Position numbers and translations under genes: made by a program
Shown: positions 51,907 through 60,889 of the stretch, piece after piece
Layout of the letters: the number at the start of each line of letters is the position of its first letter
Position numbering within the stretch: the first letter of the stretch is position 1
The notes under the pieces: generated by a model
What the model was told of the DNA's origin: nothing
The model's database searches: none
Seen by the model: only the letters and a program-made list of their open reading frames with translations
DNA from: Myxococcus eversor
GTDB taxonomy: Bacteria > Myxococcota > Myxococcia > Myxococcales > Myxococcaceae
Length of the DNA: 64,000 nucleotides
Assembly (NCBI RefSeq): GCF_010894455.1
Contig: NZ_JAAIXY010000001.1
Location: 372,001-436,000 of the forward strand
Direction: 5' to 3'

Positions 51907-52185
51907 ATGAAGCCGGACCTGCACCCTGTCTATCCGCCGTCCCGCATCACCTGTGCCTGTGGCAACGTTTTCGAGACCCACTCCACCCGCGGCTCGTTCG
52001 CGGTGGAAACCTGCGCGAACTGCCACCCCTTCTTCACGGGCAAGTTCAAGCTCATGGACACGGCCGGCCGCATCGACCGCTTCAAGAAGAAGTACGCCGC
52101 GAACCCCACGAAGGGCGCGGACGCTGCTCCTGTCGAGGGCAACATCGCGGTCCCCGTCGCCAAGGCCAAGAAGGCCAAGGCCTGA
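51907..52185 (+). CDS. rpmE: 50S ribosomal protein L31 (zinc-binding type)
   Basis: This 92-residue protein of the large ribosomal subunit starts [19 protein letters not shown]. The zinc-ribbon Cys pattern is C-x-C near residue 16-18 and CxxC near 37-40 ([13 protein letters not shown]), marking the C+ type that binds zinc and can be replaced by a C- paralogue under zinc limitation. A Lys/Ala-rich tail of about 25 residues is an extension often seen in myxobacteria. It has its own promoter and a very strong composite terminator, so it is probably monocistronic. Confidence 0.97.
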   Translation: MKPDLHPVYPPSRITCACGNVFETHSTRGSFAVETCANCHPFFTGKFKLMDTAGRIDRFKKKYAANPTKGADAAPVEGNIAVPVAKAKKAKA

Positions 52186-52219
52186 GTCGGGCCGTCGCGC
52201 TTCGTAGCCACTGAAGCAG

Positions 52220-52278
52220 CACCGCGAGCAGGGTGTCGGAGCGCCTCCACGAGAGGCGCTCCCGCCCTGCTCGCGGTG
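52220..52278 (+). terminator. Composite terminator after rpmE
   Basis: A 14-bp outer stem (52220-52233 with 52265-52278) encloses an independent 10-bp inner hairpin (52238-52247 with 52253-52262, 5-nt loop). A short T-rich run follows the outer stem. Confidence 0.8.
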
Positions 52279-52396
52279 TTTCTACGGCTTGAGCACCTCG
52301 TCAAGTTTCAGGGTGCTACAGGTCAGAAAATTGCTGTAGCAGCCTGTTGAGGCACATTCCGCCGCGTCCCACGACGAAGAGTCCGACGGAGGCGTG

Positions 52397-53278
52397 ATGT
52401 TCGCGGAAGCTGCTGCCCCAAACCTGAAGGTTGTCCGGCGCTCCCTCAACGAGAGCGTGCACGCGAAGGGCGACGCCTGGACGCTCTTGCGGGGGGACAG
52501 CCTGGATCTCCTGCAGCAGTTCGAGCCCCAGACGTTCGACATGATTTTCGCGGACCCGCCGTACTTCCTCTCCAACGGTGGCACCACCTGCAAGGGTGGC
52601 AAGCGCGTGTCGGTGCAGAAGGGCGGCTGGGACGTGTCGCGCGGGGTGGAGGAGGACCACGCCTTCACCACCGCGTGGCTCGCCGCCTGCCAGCGCCTGC
52701 TCAAGCCCACCGGCACCCTCTGGGTGAGCGGCACGCAGCACGTCATCTTCAACGCCGGCTTCGCCATGCAGAAGCTCGGCTACAAGCTGCTCAACACCGT
52801 CACCTGGTTCAAGCCCAACGCCAGCCCCAACCTGGCGTGCCGCTACTTCACCCACTCGACGGAGCTGCTCATCTGGGCCTCCCCGAAGTCGGGCGGCAAG
52901 CTCCAGCACGTCTTCAACTATTCGAAGATGAAGGCGGACAACGGCGGCAAGCAGATGCGTGACGCCTGGGCGCTTCCTCCCTCCGGCGACGCGGAAGTGA
53001 CGGCCGACGGCGAGGGCCGCCTGTGGACGCTCACCGTCCCGCGCGGCGGCGAGGAGAAGGCCTTCGGCAGCCACCCCACGCAGAAGCCCGTGGCGCTGCT
53101 GGAGCGCATCATCGAGGCGAGCACCCCCGAGGACGCGCTGATTCTGGACCCCTTCAACGGCAGCGGCACCACGGGCGTCGCCGCCCTCAAGCTGGGCCGC
53201 CGCTACGTGGGCATCGACATGGATGCCCAGTACCTGGACATCGCCGAGAAGCGCCTCGTGGCGCAGGCGGCGAAGTAG
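52397..53278 (+). CDS. Orphan DNA methyltransferase (beta-class N6-adenine/N4-cytosine type)
   Basis: The product has 293 residues from the ATG at 52397, just after GGAGG (a GTG directly before is alternative). Motif IV is DPPY (residues about 53-56, FADPPYFLSN) and motif I near the C-terminus is DPFNGSGTT, the beta-class order. The SHPTQKP motif X is present, and a region between (CRYFTHSTELLIW) may hold the target-recognition part. No restriction enzyme gene is adjacent, so it is an orphan modification enzyme, perhaps regulatory. Whether it methylates A or C is not certain. Confidence 0.9.
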   Translation: MFAEAAAPNLKVVRRSLNESVHAKGDAWTLLRGDSLDLLQQFEPQTFDMIFADPPYFLSNGGTTCKGGKRVSVQKGGWDVSRGVEEDHAFTTAWLAACQRLLKPTGTLWVSGTQHVIFNAGFAMQKLGYKLLNTVTWFKPNASPNLACRYFTHSTELLIWASPKSGGKLQHVFNYSKMKADNGGKQMRDAWALPPSGDAEVTADGEGRLWTLTVPRGGEEKAFGSHPTQKPVALLERIIEASTPEDALILDPFNGSGTTGVAALKLGRRYVGIDMDAQYLDIAEKRLVAQAAK

Positions 53279-53299
53279 TCCACGCTCCCCAACGGTCCT

Positions 53300-53317
53300 C
53301 GCGCCTCTTCAGGCGCG
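53300..53317. terminator. Small hairpin at the convergent ends of the methyltransferase and M1 genes
   Basis: A 7-bp stem (53300-53306 with 53311-53317) with a 4-nt loop covers the M1 stop codon and could terminate either gene. It is weak. Confidence 0.35.
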
Positions 53318-55063
53318 GGACAGGATGAGCTCCACGCCCTGACGGGCGATGGGGTGGTAGCGCTCCGAGTACTTCTTGAAGAGCGAGCGCGCCAGGCCCT
53401 TGAACTCGCGTGACGAGCAGAGCACGCCGTACAGGGGCTTGAGGTACTTCATGCGGCCCACCTCACCCAGGAAGGCCTCGGTGCGGCCCACGGCCGGCTC
53501 CCAACCCACGCGCAAGGCCGCTACCAGCCACGCCACCAGCACCTCCGCGTTGCGGCTCTTGGTCAGCTCGAAGCGCTCGTCGAGCTGGCGGAACATGTCT
53601 CGCGGCGTGTCCGAGGGCAGCCACTCCAGGAAGAGCTGCCACTCCGCGGGCGTCCAGTCCTTCACCGCGTCCTTCGAAGGCACGGTGCCGCGCAAGCGGA
53701 GCAGCTCCTCCAGGCGGCTGGAGCGTGGTGAGGGCGCGCCCGCGGGAATGCCAGGGCGTTGCAGATAGGCGTCCGCGTCGACCTTCGCCAGCACGCCGGG
53801 CAGCTCGCGCTCGGTGAAGGCGATGAACTCCTCGGTGGTGAGGGCGCGGAAGCGGTACGTGGCCAGGTAGCGGCGCAGGAAGCCGTCGAAGGCGTCGCGC
53901 CCCACGGCGTCCTCCATGGCCCGGAGGAACAGGTACCCCTTCTCGTACGGAATCTGGGAGAAGGCCTCGTCCGGGTCCACGCCCGTCAGGTGCGTGCGCA
54001 GGGCCGTCAGGTGCGGGTGCTCGCGGAAGTGGTGCATCGCCTCCTCCAGCGCGCGGCGCCCCAGCGCGGCGTTGAGCGCGGCGACTTCCGGCCCCGCCAG
54101 CGCCTCCAGGATGCGGCGCTCGGCGAAGACGGTGAAGCCCTCGTTGAGCCAGAAGTGCTCCGCGGAGGCATTCGTCACGAGATTTCCCGTCCACGAGTGC
54201 GCCAGCTCGTGCGCCACCACGTTGACCAGGCTCTTGTCCCCGGCAATCAGCGTGGGCGTGAGGAACGTCAGCCTCGGGTTCTCCATGCCGCCGTACGGGA
54301 AGGACGGAGGCATGGTGAGCAAGTCAAAGCGCTCCCAGTCGTACGGGCCGAAGAGCGACTCGGCGGCGCGCAGCATGTCGTCCACGCCGGAGAACTCCTC
54401 GGCCGCGTCCTCCAGCAGCTCCGGCTCCGCCCATACGCGCGAGCGAGGGCCCAGCTCCTTGGGCGCCAGGCTGCCCACCGCGAAGGCCAGGAGATACGGA
54501 GGCACCGGCTGCGGCATCTCGTAGTGCTCCTCCGCCTCCACGCCGTGCTCCTCGCGCCGCAGGAAGCTGGCGGCCATGACGGCCTTGAGCGCCTTGGGCA
54601 CTCGCAGCGACGCGCGGTAGCGGATGCGGATGCGCGGCGTGTCCTGCAGCGGCACCACGCTGCGCGCGTGGATGGCCTGGCATTGGCTGTACAGGAACGG
54701 GTGCTGCCCGCCCGCCGTCTGCGAGGGCGTCAACCACTGCAGCGCGCTCGCCGTGGGCGAGGTGCGGTAGTGCACCGTGAGCTGTCGCACCCCCGAGGGC
54801 AGCTCCACCCTCAACCGGCTCCCCAGAATCGGCTCCGGTGGGGCGAGCATGTAGGGCAAGGGGCGACCATTGCCGTCTACGACTCTGAGAATTTCCAGCT
54901 CCCGGGTGTCCAAATCCAGGGGCCCGGCCGAGGCCTCCTTCAGCGTCAGTGTTGCCTCCGCGTGCAGGCGGCGGGTCCGGAAGTCGACGCGAGCCTTCCA
55001 GTCCAGGGTTTCCGTCTCAGGCTGCGTGCTGTCGTTGTACGAGTGCGGGTCGGGGCGAGCCAT
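53309..55063 (-). CDS. M1-family aminopeptidase
   Basis: The product has 584 residues and no signal peptide. It shows the M1 signatures: GGMEN (about 258-262, substrate amine recognition), the zinc motif HELAHSWTGN (His285, Glu286, His289) and the second Glu308 in NEGFTVFAE. The C-terminal region is a helical domain. The length and YGGMENP context are closest to the leukotriene A4 hydrolase/aminopeptidase B branch. It cleaves N-terminal residues from peptides. It is divergent from fadN with about 125 bp between the starts. Confidence 0.94.
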   Translation of the reverse strand: MARPDPHSYNDSTQPETETLDWKARVDFRTRRLHAEATLTLKEASAGPLDLDTRELEILRVVDGNGRPLPYMLAPPEPILGSRLRVELPSGVRQLTVHYRTSPTASALQWLTPSQTAGGQHPFLYSQCQAIHARSVVPLQDTPRIRIRYRASLRVPKALKAVMAASFLRREEHGVEAEEHYEMPQPVPPYLLAFAVGSLAPKELGPRSRVWAEPELLEDAAEEFSGVDDMLRAAESLFGPYDWERFDLLTMPPSFPYGGMENPRLTFLTPTLIAGDKSLVNVVAHELAHSWTGNLVTNASAEHFWLNEGFTVFAERRILEALAGPEVAALNAALGRRALEEAMHHFREHPHLTALRTHLTGVDPDEAFSQIPYEKGYLFLRAMEDAVGRDAFDGFLRRYLATYRFRALTTEEFIAFTERELPGVLAKVDADAYLQRPGIPAGAPSPRSSRLEELLRLRGTVPSKDAVKDWTPAEWQLFLEWLPSDTPRDMFRQLDERFELTKSRNAEVLVAWLVAALRVGWEPAVGRTEAFLGEVGRMKYLKPLYGVLCSSREFKGLARSLFKKYSERYHPIARQGVELILSRA

Positions 55064-55122
55064 GGAGGTCCGGTTTGTAGTCCTTGGGACGACGCATGGC
55101 GAGTGCTCCCACCTTCCGAACA

Positions 55123-55142
55123 GATTGACTTTCGGGTCAATC
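55123..55142. promoter_or_regulatory. Palindromic operator candidate upstream of fadN
   Basis: GATTGAC (55123-55129) and GTCAATC (55136-55142) are perfect inverted arms around a 6-nt spacer. The palindrome contains TTGACT, which can serve as a -35 for TACATT at 55146-55151 (a short 15-nt spacer). Binding by a TetR/FadR-type repressor is inferred. Confidence 0.5.
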
Positions 55143-55188
55143 GCCTACATTTGTGCAGTCCCTTCTTCCCTCAAGGGAGCCTCTTCCA

Positions 55189-57579
55189 ATGACGACGCGG
55201 ATCCGCAAGGTAGCTGTGCTGGGCGCCGGAGTGATGGGCAGCGGCATCGCCGCCCATCTGGCCAACTCGGGCGTGCGCGCGCTCCTCCTGGACATCGTTC
55301 CGCCGAAGGCCGCACCGGGCGAAGACACTTCGACCAAGGCCTTCCGCAACAAGTTCGCCCTCGGGGCGCTGGCCAACATGCGCAAGCAGAAGCCCAGCCC
55401 CATCATGTCCGAGCAGGTGTTCACCGCCATCGAGGTGGGCAACTTCGATGACGACATGGCGAAAATCGCCGACTGCGACTGGGTCATCGAAGTGGTGAAG
55501 GAGGACCTGGCCGTCAAGCAGGCCCTCTTCGAGAAGGTGGAGAAGCACGCCCGCAAGGACGCCATCATCTCCTCCAACACCTCCGGCATGTCGATTGTCG
55601 GGATGACGCAGGGCCGTGGCGCGGCGTTCAAGAAGAACTTCCTCGTCACGCACTTCTTCAACCCCGTCCGCTACATGAAGCTGCTGGAGTTGGTCGCCGG
55701 CACGGAGACGGACCCGGCGGTGATGAAGACCATCCACCGCTTTGGTGAAGAGGTGCTCGGCAAGGGCATCGTCTACGGCAAGGACACCACCAACTTCATC
55801 GCGAACCGCATCGGCGTGTACGGGATGATGCGGACCATCGCGGCCATGGGCCCCGCGGAGCTGTCCATCGAAGAGGTGGACAAGATTTTCGGCCCGGCCA
55901 TGGGCCGTCCCAAGTCCGCCGTGTTCCGCACCGCGGACATCGTCGGTCTGGACACCTTCGTCCACGTGTCGAAGAACTGTTACGACACGCTGACGCAGGA
56001 CGAGGAGCGTGAGGTCTTCGCCATCCCCGGCTTCCTCCAGAAGATGGTGGAGAAGGGCATGCTCGGCGACAAGAGCGGCGGCGGCTTCTACAAGAAGGAC
56101 AAGAGCAGCGGCGGGAAGGAGATCCTCGCGCTGGACTTGAAGACGCTGGAGTACCGGCCGCAGGCCAAGGTGCGCTTCGAGTCGCTGGGCGCCGCCCGCG
56201 AGGTCGAGAACGTCAAGGAGCGCGTCGCCGTCGTCATGAACGGCACGGACAAGGCCGCGAAGTTCGCCGAGCAGGTGACGCTGGACGTGCTGGCGTACAC
56301 CAGCCGCCGCATCCCCGAAATCGCCGACGACGTGGTCAACGTGGACCGTGGCGTGCGCTGGGGCTTCGGTTGGGACCTGGGCCCCTTCGAGGTCTGGGAC
56401 GCGTACGGCGTGAAGAAGGGCCTGGCGCGGATGAAGGAGCTGGGCCTCAAGCCGGCGAAGTGGGTGGAGGACATGGTGGCCACGGGCCGCGAGTCCTTCT
56501 ATGGCGTGGAGGGCGGCAAGGACACGTACTGGGACATCCCCACGAAGTCCGTGAAGGTGGTGCCGGAGAACGCCCGCACGCAGCGCGTGGAGTACCTCAA
56601 GCGCGGCAACAAGAAGGTGGCCGGCAACGACTCCGCCACCCTGTGGGACTTGGGCGACGGCGCCACGCTGCTGGAGTTCCACACGAAGATGAACTCCATC
56701 GATGACCAGATCATCGAGATGATGAACACGGCGCTGGACGAGACGGAGAAGAACTTCAAGGGCCTCGTCATCGGCAACGACGGCTCCAACTTCTCCGCGG
56801 GCGCCAACATCGTCGCGCTGGTGTGGGCGGCGAAGAGCGGCCAGTACGAGGACATCCGCAAGCTCGTCACCGGCTTCCAGGCGGTGAACCAGCGCATGCG
56901 CTACAGCCCGGTGCCGGTGGTGACGGCGCCCTTCAACCTCACCCTGGGCGGCGGCTCCGAGGTGACGATGGGCGGCAACGCGGTGCAGGCGAGCGCGGAG
57001 CTGTACATGGGCCTCGTCGAGGTCGGCGTGGGCCTCATCCCCGGCGGTGGCGGCAACATGCAGCTGCTCCGCAACGTCTACGGCGCGTACTCCACGGACA
57101 AGGACTTCGATCCGCTGCCCTTCCTCAAGAAGGTGTTCCTGGCCATTGGCACCGCGAAGGTCGCCACCAGCGCGGAAGAGGCGCGGGAGCTGGGCTTCCT
57201 GTCCCTGACGGACGGCATCAGCGCGAACCGGGACTTCCTGCTGTCGGACGCGAAGGCTCGGGTGCTGGGCATGGCGGACGCGGGCTTCCGCGCGCCGCGT
57301 CCCACGCGCTTCCGGCTAGGCGGCCCCAGCGGCTACGCCACCATCGACATGATGCTGTACGACATGGAGATGAACGGGCAGGTCAGCGCGCACGACCGCA
57401 AGATTGGTCAGAAGCTCGCTCGCGTGCTCACCGGCGGCGACACCAGCACCTCGGCGCTCGTCACCGAGGAGAAGCTGCTGGAGCTGGAGGCCGAGGCCTT
57501 CCTGAGCCTGTGCGGCGAGGAGAAGACCCAGGACCGCCTGACGTTCATGATCGAGAAGGGCAAGCCGCTGCGGAATTGA
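55189..57579 (+). CDS. fadN: FadN-type 3-hydroxyacyl-CoA dehydrogenase/enoyl-CoA hydratase
   Basis: A 796-residue protein with AAGGGAG upstream. The N-terminal dehydrogenase half opens with GAGVMGSGIA (NAD fold) and has the His/Glu region around VTHFFNPVRYMKL. The C-terminal half is an enoyl-CoA hydratase domain: NFSAGANI, TLGGGSEV and VEVGVGLIPGGGGN with the expected glutamates. This order (dehydrogenase first) is that of Bacillus FadN rather than E. coli FadB. It converts enoyl-CoA to ketoacyl-CoA in beta-oxidation and is followed by the thiolase gene after 77 bp. Confidence 0.95.
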   Translation: MTTRIRKVAVLGAGVMGSGIAAHLANSGVRALLLDIVPPKAAPGEDTSTKAFRNKFALGALANMRKQKPSPIMSEQVFTAIEVGNFDDDMAKIADCDWVIEVVKEDLAVKQALFEKVEKHARKDAIISSNTSGMSIVGMTQGRGAAFKKNFLVTHFFNPVRYMKLLELVAGTETDPAVMKTIHRFGEEVLGKGIVYGKDTTNFIANRIGVYGMMRTIAAMGPAELSIEEVDKIFGPAMGRPKSAVFRTADIVGLDTFVHVSKNCYDTLTQDEEREVFAIPGFLQKMVEKGMLGDKSGGGFYKKDKSSGGKEILALDLKTLEYRPQAKVRFESLGAAREVENVKERVAVVMNGTDKAAKFAEQVTLDVLAYTSRRIPEIADDVVNVDRGVRWGFGWDLGPFEVWDAYGVKKGLARMKELGLKPAKWVEDMVATGRESFYGVEGGKDTYWDIPTKSVKVVPENARTQRVEYLKRGNKKVAGNDSATLWDLGDGATLLEFHTKMNSIDDQIIEMMNTALDETEKNFKGLVIGNDGSNFSAGANIVALVWAAKSGQYEDIRKLVTGFQAVNQRMRYSPVPVVTAPFNLTLGGGSEVTMGGNAVQASAELYMGLVEVGVGLIPGGGGNMQLLRNVYGAYSTDKDFDPLPFLKKVFLAIGTAKVATSAEEARELGFLSLTDGISANRDFLLSDAKARVLGMADAGFRAPRPTRFRLGGPSGYATIDMMLYDMEMNGQVSAHDRKIGQKLARVLTGGDTSTSALVTEEKLLELEAEAFLSLCGEEKTQDRLTFMIEKGKPLRN

Positions 57580-57623
57580 CGGCCGGCCGGTATCCATTGG
57601 CTACGACATAAATTTCGCTGCAT

Positions 57624-57642
57624 GCCCGGGTACTCCCCGGGC
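57624..57642 (+). other. Hairpin directly before the fadA ribosome site
   Basis: GCCCGGG (57624-57630) pairs with CCCGGGC (57636-57642) around a 5-nt loop. AAGGAG follows at 57643-57648. It could stabilise the fadA end of the message or modulate ribosome access. Confidence 0.4.
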
Positions 57643-57656
57643 AAGGAGACATCAAG

Positions 57657-58829
57657 ATGCCTGGTCGAGTCGTGATTGCCAGCGCGGTCCGCACGCCGTT
57701 CACCCGCGCGCACAAGGGAGAGTTCAAGGACACCCGGCCGGATACGCTGGCCGCCATCGCCATCAAGGAAGCCGTTGCCCAGGTCCCCGGCCTCAAGCCG
57801 TCGGACGTGGAGGACGTCGTCCTGGGCTGTGCCATGCCGGAGGCCGAGCAGGGGATGAACGTGGCCCGTCAGGCCACGCTCCTGGCGGGGCTGCCGGTGG
57901 AAGTACCGGCGATGACCATCAACCGCTTCTGTTCCTCGGGGACGCAGGCGATTGCCCAGATTGCCGCGGCCATCCAGGCGGGGCACATCCAGGTCGGAAT
58001 CGGCGGTGGTACCGAGTCGATGACGATGGTGCCCATGGGCGGCAACAAGGTCAGCGCCAACCCGGACATCATGGCGAACCACCCGGAGATCTACTCGTCC
58101 ATGGGTGTGACGGCGGAGAACATCGCCTCCCGTCACAACGTGTCGCGTGAGGACTCCGACAAGTTCGCCGCGGAGAGCCAGCGCCGCGCTGCTTCCGCGC
58201 GGGAGACGGGCAAGTTCGCCGAGGAGATCGTCCCCGTCACCACCACCGTCTACGACGAGGATGGCAAGGCGCAGACGGTGACGGTGTCCGTGGACACCAT
58301 CCTGCGTCCGGAGACGACGGCCGAGGGCCTGGGCAAGCTGCGCCCGGCGTTCAACGCCAAGGGCGTGGTGACGGCCGGCAACGCGTCGCCGCTGACGGAC
58401 GGCGCGGCGGCGGCGGTGGTGATGAGCGAGGAGAAGGCGAAGGAGCTGGGCGTCAAGCCGCTGGGCTACTTCGTGGACTTCGCCGTCGCCGGCGTGCCTC
58501 CGGAAGTCATGGGCATCGGCCCGGTGCCGGCGGTGCGCAAGCTGCTCGCGAAGAACAAGCTCGAGGTGAAGGACATCGACGTCTTCGAGCTGAACGAGGC
58601 CTTCGCTCCGCAGGCGCTGTACTGCATCCGTGAGCTGGGCATCCCCATGGACAAGGTGAACCCGAACGGCGGCGCCATCGCCCTGGGCCACCCGCTGGGC
58701 GTGTCCGGCGCGCGGCTGGTCGCGACGATTCTGCGCGAGCTGAAGCGCCGCAACGGCCGCTACGGCGTCGTCACCATGTGCATCGGTGGCGGCATGGGCG
58801 CCGCGGCGCTCATCGAGCTGGCGAAGTAG
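57657..58829 (+). CDS. fadA: Acetyl-CoA acyltransferase (thiolase), FadA type
   Basis: The enzyme (390 residues) starts behind AAGGAGACATCAAG. It shows the thiolase active site: Cys92 in NRFCSSGTQA, His in GHPLGVSGARL and the C-terminal Cys in CIGGGMGAA. It cleaves 3-ketoacyl-CoA to acetyl-CoA and a shortened acyl-CoA, completing the cycle begun by the adjacent fadN. A strong hairpin follows. Confidence 0.96.
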   Translation: MPGRVVIASAVRTPFTRAHKGEFKDTRPDTLAAIAIKEAVAQVPGLKPSDVEDVVLGCAMPEAEQGMNVARQATLLAGLPVEVPAMTINRFCSSGTQAIAQIAAAIQAGHIQVGIGGGTESMTMVPMGGNKVSANPDIMANHPEIYSSMGVTAENIASRHNVSREDSDKFAAESQRRAASARETGKFAEEIVPVTTTVYDEDGKAQTVTVSVDTILRPETTAEGLGKLRPAFNAKGVVTAGNASPLTDGAAAAVVMSEEKAKELGVKPLGYFVDFAVAGVPPEVMGIGPVPAVRKLLAKNKLEVKDIDVFELNEAFAPQALYCIRELGIPMDKVNPNGGAIALGHPLGVSGARLVATILRELKRRNGRYGVVTMCIGGGMGAAALIELAK

Positions 58830-58856
58830 TCGCCCGCTTCACCGACTGAAAGTTCG

Positions 58857-58887
58857 CGGGCCCCGGGGAAGTGCTTCCCGGGGCCCG
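58857..58887 (+). terminator. Terminator hairpin after fadA
   Basis: A GC-rich stem of about 13-14 bp with one bulged base and a 2-nt loop spans 58857-58887, 27 bp after the stop. Confidence 0.7.
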
Positions 58888-58934
58888 TGTCGTTGCGGGG
58901 CTCGGAGGCTGGTGACGCCTCTCCATGCTCGAAG

Positions 58935-60776
58935 TCAGGAGACAGGGGCCTCGGGGTCGTCCACGGGGACACCGGCGAGGCGGAGGACTCGCAGCGCGTT
59001 GGTGGTGTCCACCACGCCATCGCGCAGCAGGTAGTCGAACACCATCTCTCCTTCCTCCAGGTGGTCCCTGAAGTGGACGTTGCGGACGTGGGCGTCACGC
59101 GTCTCTTCGGCCAGCGACGTCAGCGACAAATCGTGCGTCGTCACCGCGCCGGAGGCCCCGGTGGAGAGCAGGAGCCGGAGCACCTCGCGTGAGGCGAGCT
59201 GTCGCTCCCGGGTGTTGGTGCCCAGGAGGATTTCGTCGAGCAGGAACAGCGCCTGCCCGTTCGCCGCGCGCGCCGCGTCCAGCACGGCCTTGATGCGCTG
59301 CACCTCCGCGTAGAAGTACGACACGCCGCGCTCCAGCGAGTCCTTCACCCGCATGCTGGTGAGCACGTGGAGCGGCGACAGTCGGAACGACGCGGCGGAC
59401 ACCGGTGCTCCAGCGAGCGCCAGCACCGTGTTGGTGCCCAGGGCCCGCATCAGCGTCGTCTTGCCGCTCATGTTGGAGCCGGTGATGAGCAGGGCCTGCC
59501 GGGGGCCCGGCAGGGACACGTCATTGGGCACGGGGGCATCCAGCAGCGGATGGCCCATGACCTTCGCCTCGACGAGCGGCCCGGCGGCTTCCAGCGTGGG
59601 CCACGCGAAGGCGGGCCGGTCATGCGCGAGTCCCGCCACGCAGGAGAGCGCCTCCAGCTCCGCGAGCGCCTCGAACCAGTGCCGCACCCGCGCGCCGTGC
59701 TTCGTGCGCCAGCTCTCCAGGGCGAACAGCGCGTGGATGTCCCAGAGCGTGAGCCAGTGGATGATGGGGTGGAACTGGTGCCGCTTGAATTCGATGAGCG
59801 AGAACAGCCGGCTGAAGCGCTGGAAGTGCTTGGAGACGGGCGGCTCGCCCTGCTGCTGGAGTCCGGACTGGAGCTGGCGCAGGAGGGGATGCTCGAAGCG
59901 CTGACCTTCGACGCGCTCGAAGATGGGGGCGTAGCGGACGAAGCCCTGTTCGCCCTTCTCCACGCCTTCGTCCATCTTCCGCAGGGTGCGGCGGGTGGCC
60001 ACGGCGACCGCGAGCTGCGCGGCGAGCCCCGCCCACACGGAGGAGCCGGGAAGCACGCCGACTTCGCCCAGGATGAAGAGCGTCAGCGTCACTGGCGGCA
60101 GGAGGATGGCGAGCGGGCGGGACCAGCGGATGGAGTCCAGCGAGGGCCCGGCCTCGGACCACTGGATGAAGAGGCTCGGGTCGGCCTTCTCCTTCGCCAC
60201 CGTGCGTGCCTCCACGCAGAGGTCCTGTCGGAAGTCCACGAGCGGCGAAAGCTCCCGAGCCGCGCCCTGACGCGCTTGCACCACGTCCACCGGAGCAGGG
60301 GCCGACAGCCAGGCCGCGAGTCGCTCTTCGCCCGCGCGCGTGGCCGTCTCGTTCAGGAGCTGGAAGAGGCTGCCCTGCCCGAAGACGTCCAGGTCCGGCG
60401 TGTAGAGGTGGGCAGGGGAGGCGAAGCGCTCACCGCGCTCGGTGAACTCGTGCCAGCCGTGGCCCAGGCGCGCGAGGCCCCGCTCGTTGAGGGTGACGTA
60501 CAGCCGTTGGCGGGCCTCGCGGCGGAAGATTTGATGGTGGAGGACCGCGAGGAGGCCGTAGACGACGACGGCGCTCACCGTGCCCCACCACCACGTCTTG
60601 GGCAGCCGCCCGGTGACGATGAGGCCCGAGATGATGGCCGCGACGAGGAAGGCCAGGGTGCGCAGGTTCGCGTAGCGGGCACTGACGCGGTCCAGGGCGG
60701 CCAGCTCCGCCTCCGCGGCGGCACGGCGCTCGGTGTACGTGTGGTGGGGGCTCGGGCTCGGGGCGTTCGGGGACAC
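58935..60776 (-). CDS. Membrane-anchored MutS-family ATPase
   Basis: This 613-residue protein starts at GTG 60776; the open frame continues upstream into the dgcA region without family sequence. Two hydrophobic helices (about residues 33-48 and 52-72) sit near the N-terminus and a further pair occurs near 205-245, so the protein is membrane-bound. The C-terminal ATPase has Walker A TGSNMSGKTTL, LLDEILLGTNTRER (Walker B and signature) and VTTHDLSL, the MutS domain V pattern. The mismatch-recognition domain is absent. It is a MutS-like ATPase of unknown role, not mismatch repair proper. Confidence 0.9.
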   Translation of the reverse strand: MSPNAPSPSPHHTYTERRAAAEAELAALDRVSARYANLRTLAFLVAAIISGLIVTGRLPKTWWWGTVSAVVVYGLLAVLHHQIFRREARQRLYVTLNERGLARLGHGWHEFTERGERFASPAHLYTPDLDVFGQGSLFQLLNETATRAGEERLAAWLSAPAPVDVVQARQGAARELSPLVDFRQDLCVEARTVAKEKADPSLFIQWSEAGPSLDSIRWSRPLAILLPPVTLTLFILGEVGVLPGSSVWAGLAAQLAVAVATRRTLRKMDEGVEKGEQGFVRYAPIFERVEGQRFEHPLLRQLQSGLQQQGEPPVSKHFQRFSRLFSLIEFKRHQFHPIIHWLTLWDIHALFALESWRTKHGARVRHWFEALAELEALSCVAGLAHDRPAFAWPTLEAAGPLVEAKVMGHPLLDAPVPNDVSLPGPRQALLITGSNMSGKTTLMRALGTNTVLALAGAPVSAASFRLSPLHVLTSMRVKDSLERGVSYFYAEVQRIKAVLDAARAANGQALFLLDEILLGTNTRERQLASREVLRLLLSTGASGAVTTHDLSLTSLAEETRDAHVRNVHFRDHLEEGEMVFDYLLRDGVVDTTNALRVLRLAGVPVDDPEAPVS

Positions 60777-60889
60777 TGTGGCCGCGCATGCTGTGCTTCC
60801 AGCCCGCGCGGGGCAAGGGCTGGCTTTCCCCGGATGGTGTCGGGACGACGGAGATGGCCCTTCGCGAGGAGGCCCGGGGCTCGGTTGGC

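Noticed and set aside
53759..55192. Long open frame opposite the M1 peptidase (and similar long antisense frames elsewhere)
   Set aside because: In 70% GC DNA the strand opposite a real gene often stays open. These frames are Arg/His/Gln/Gly-rich and contain no motifs.
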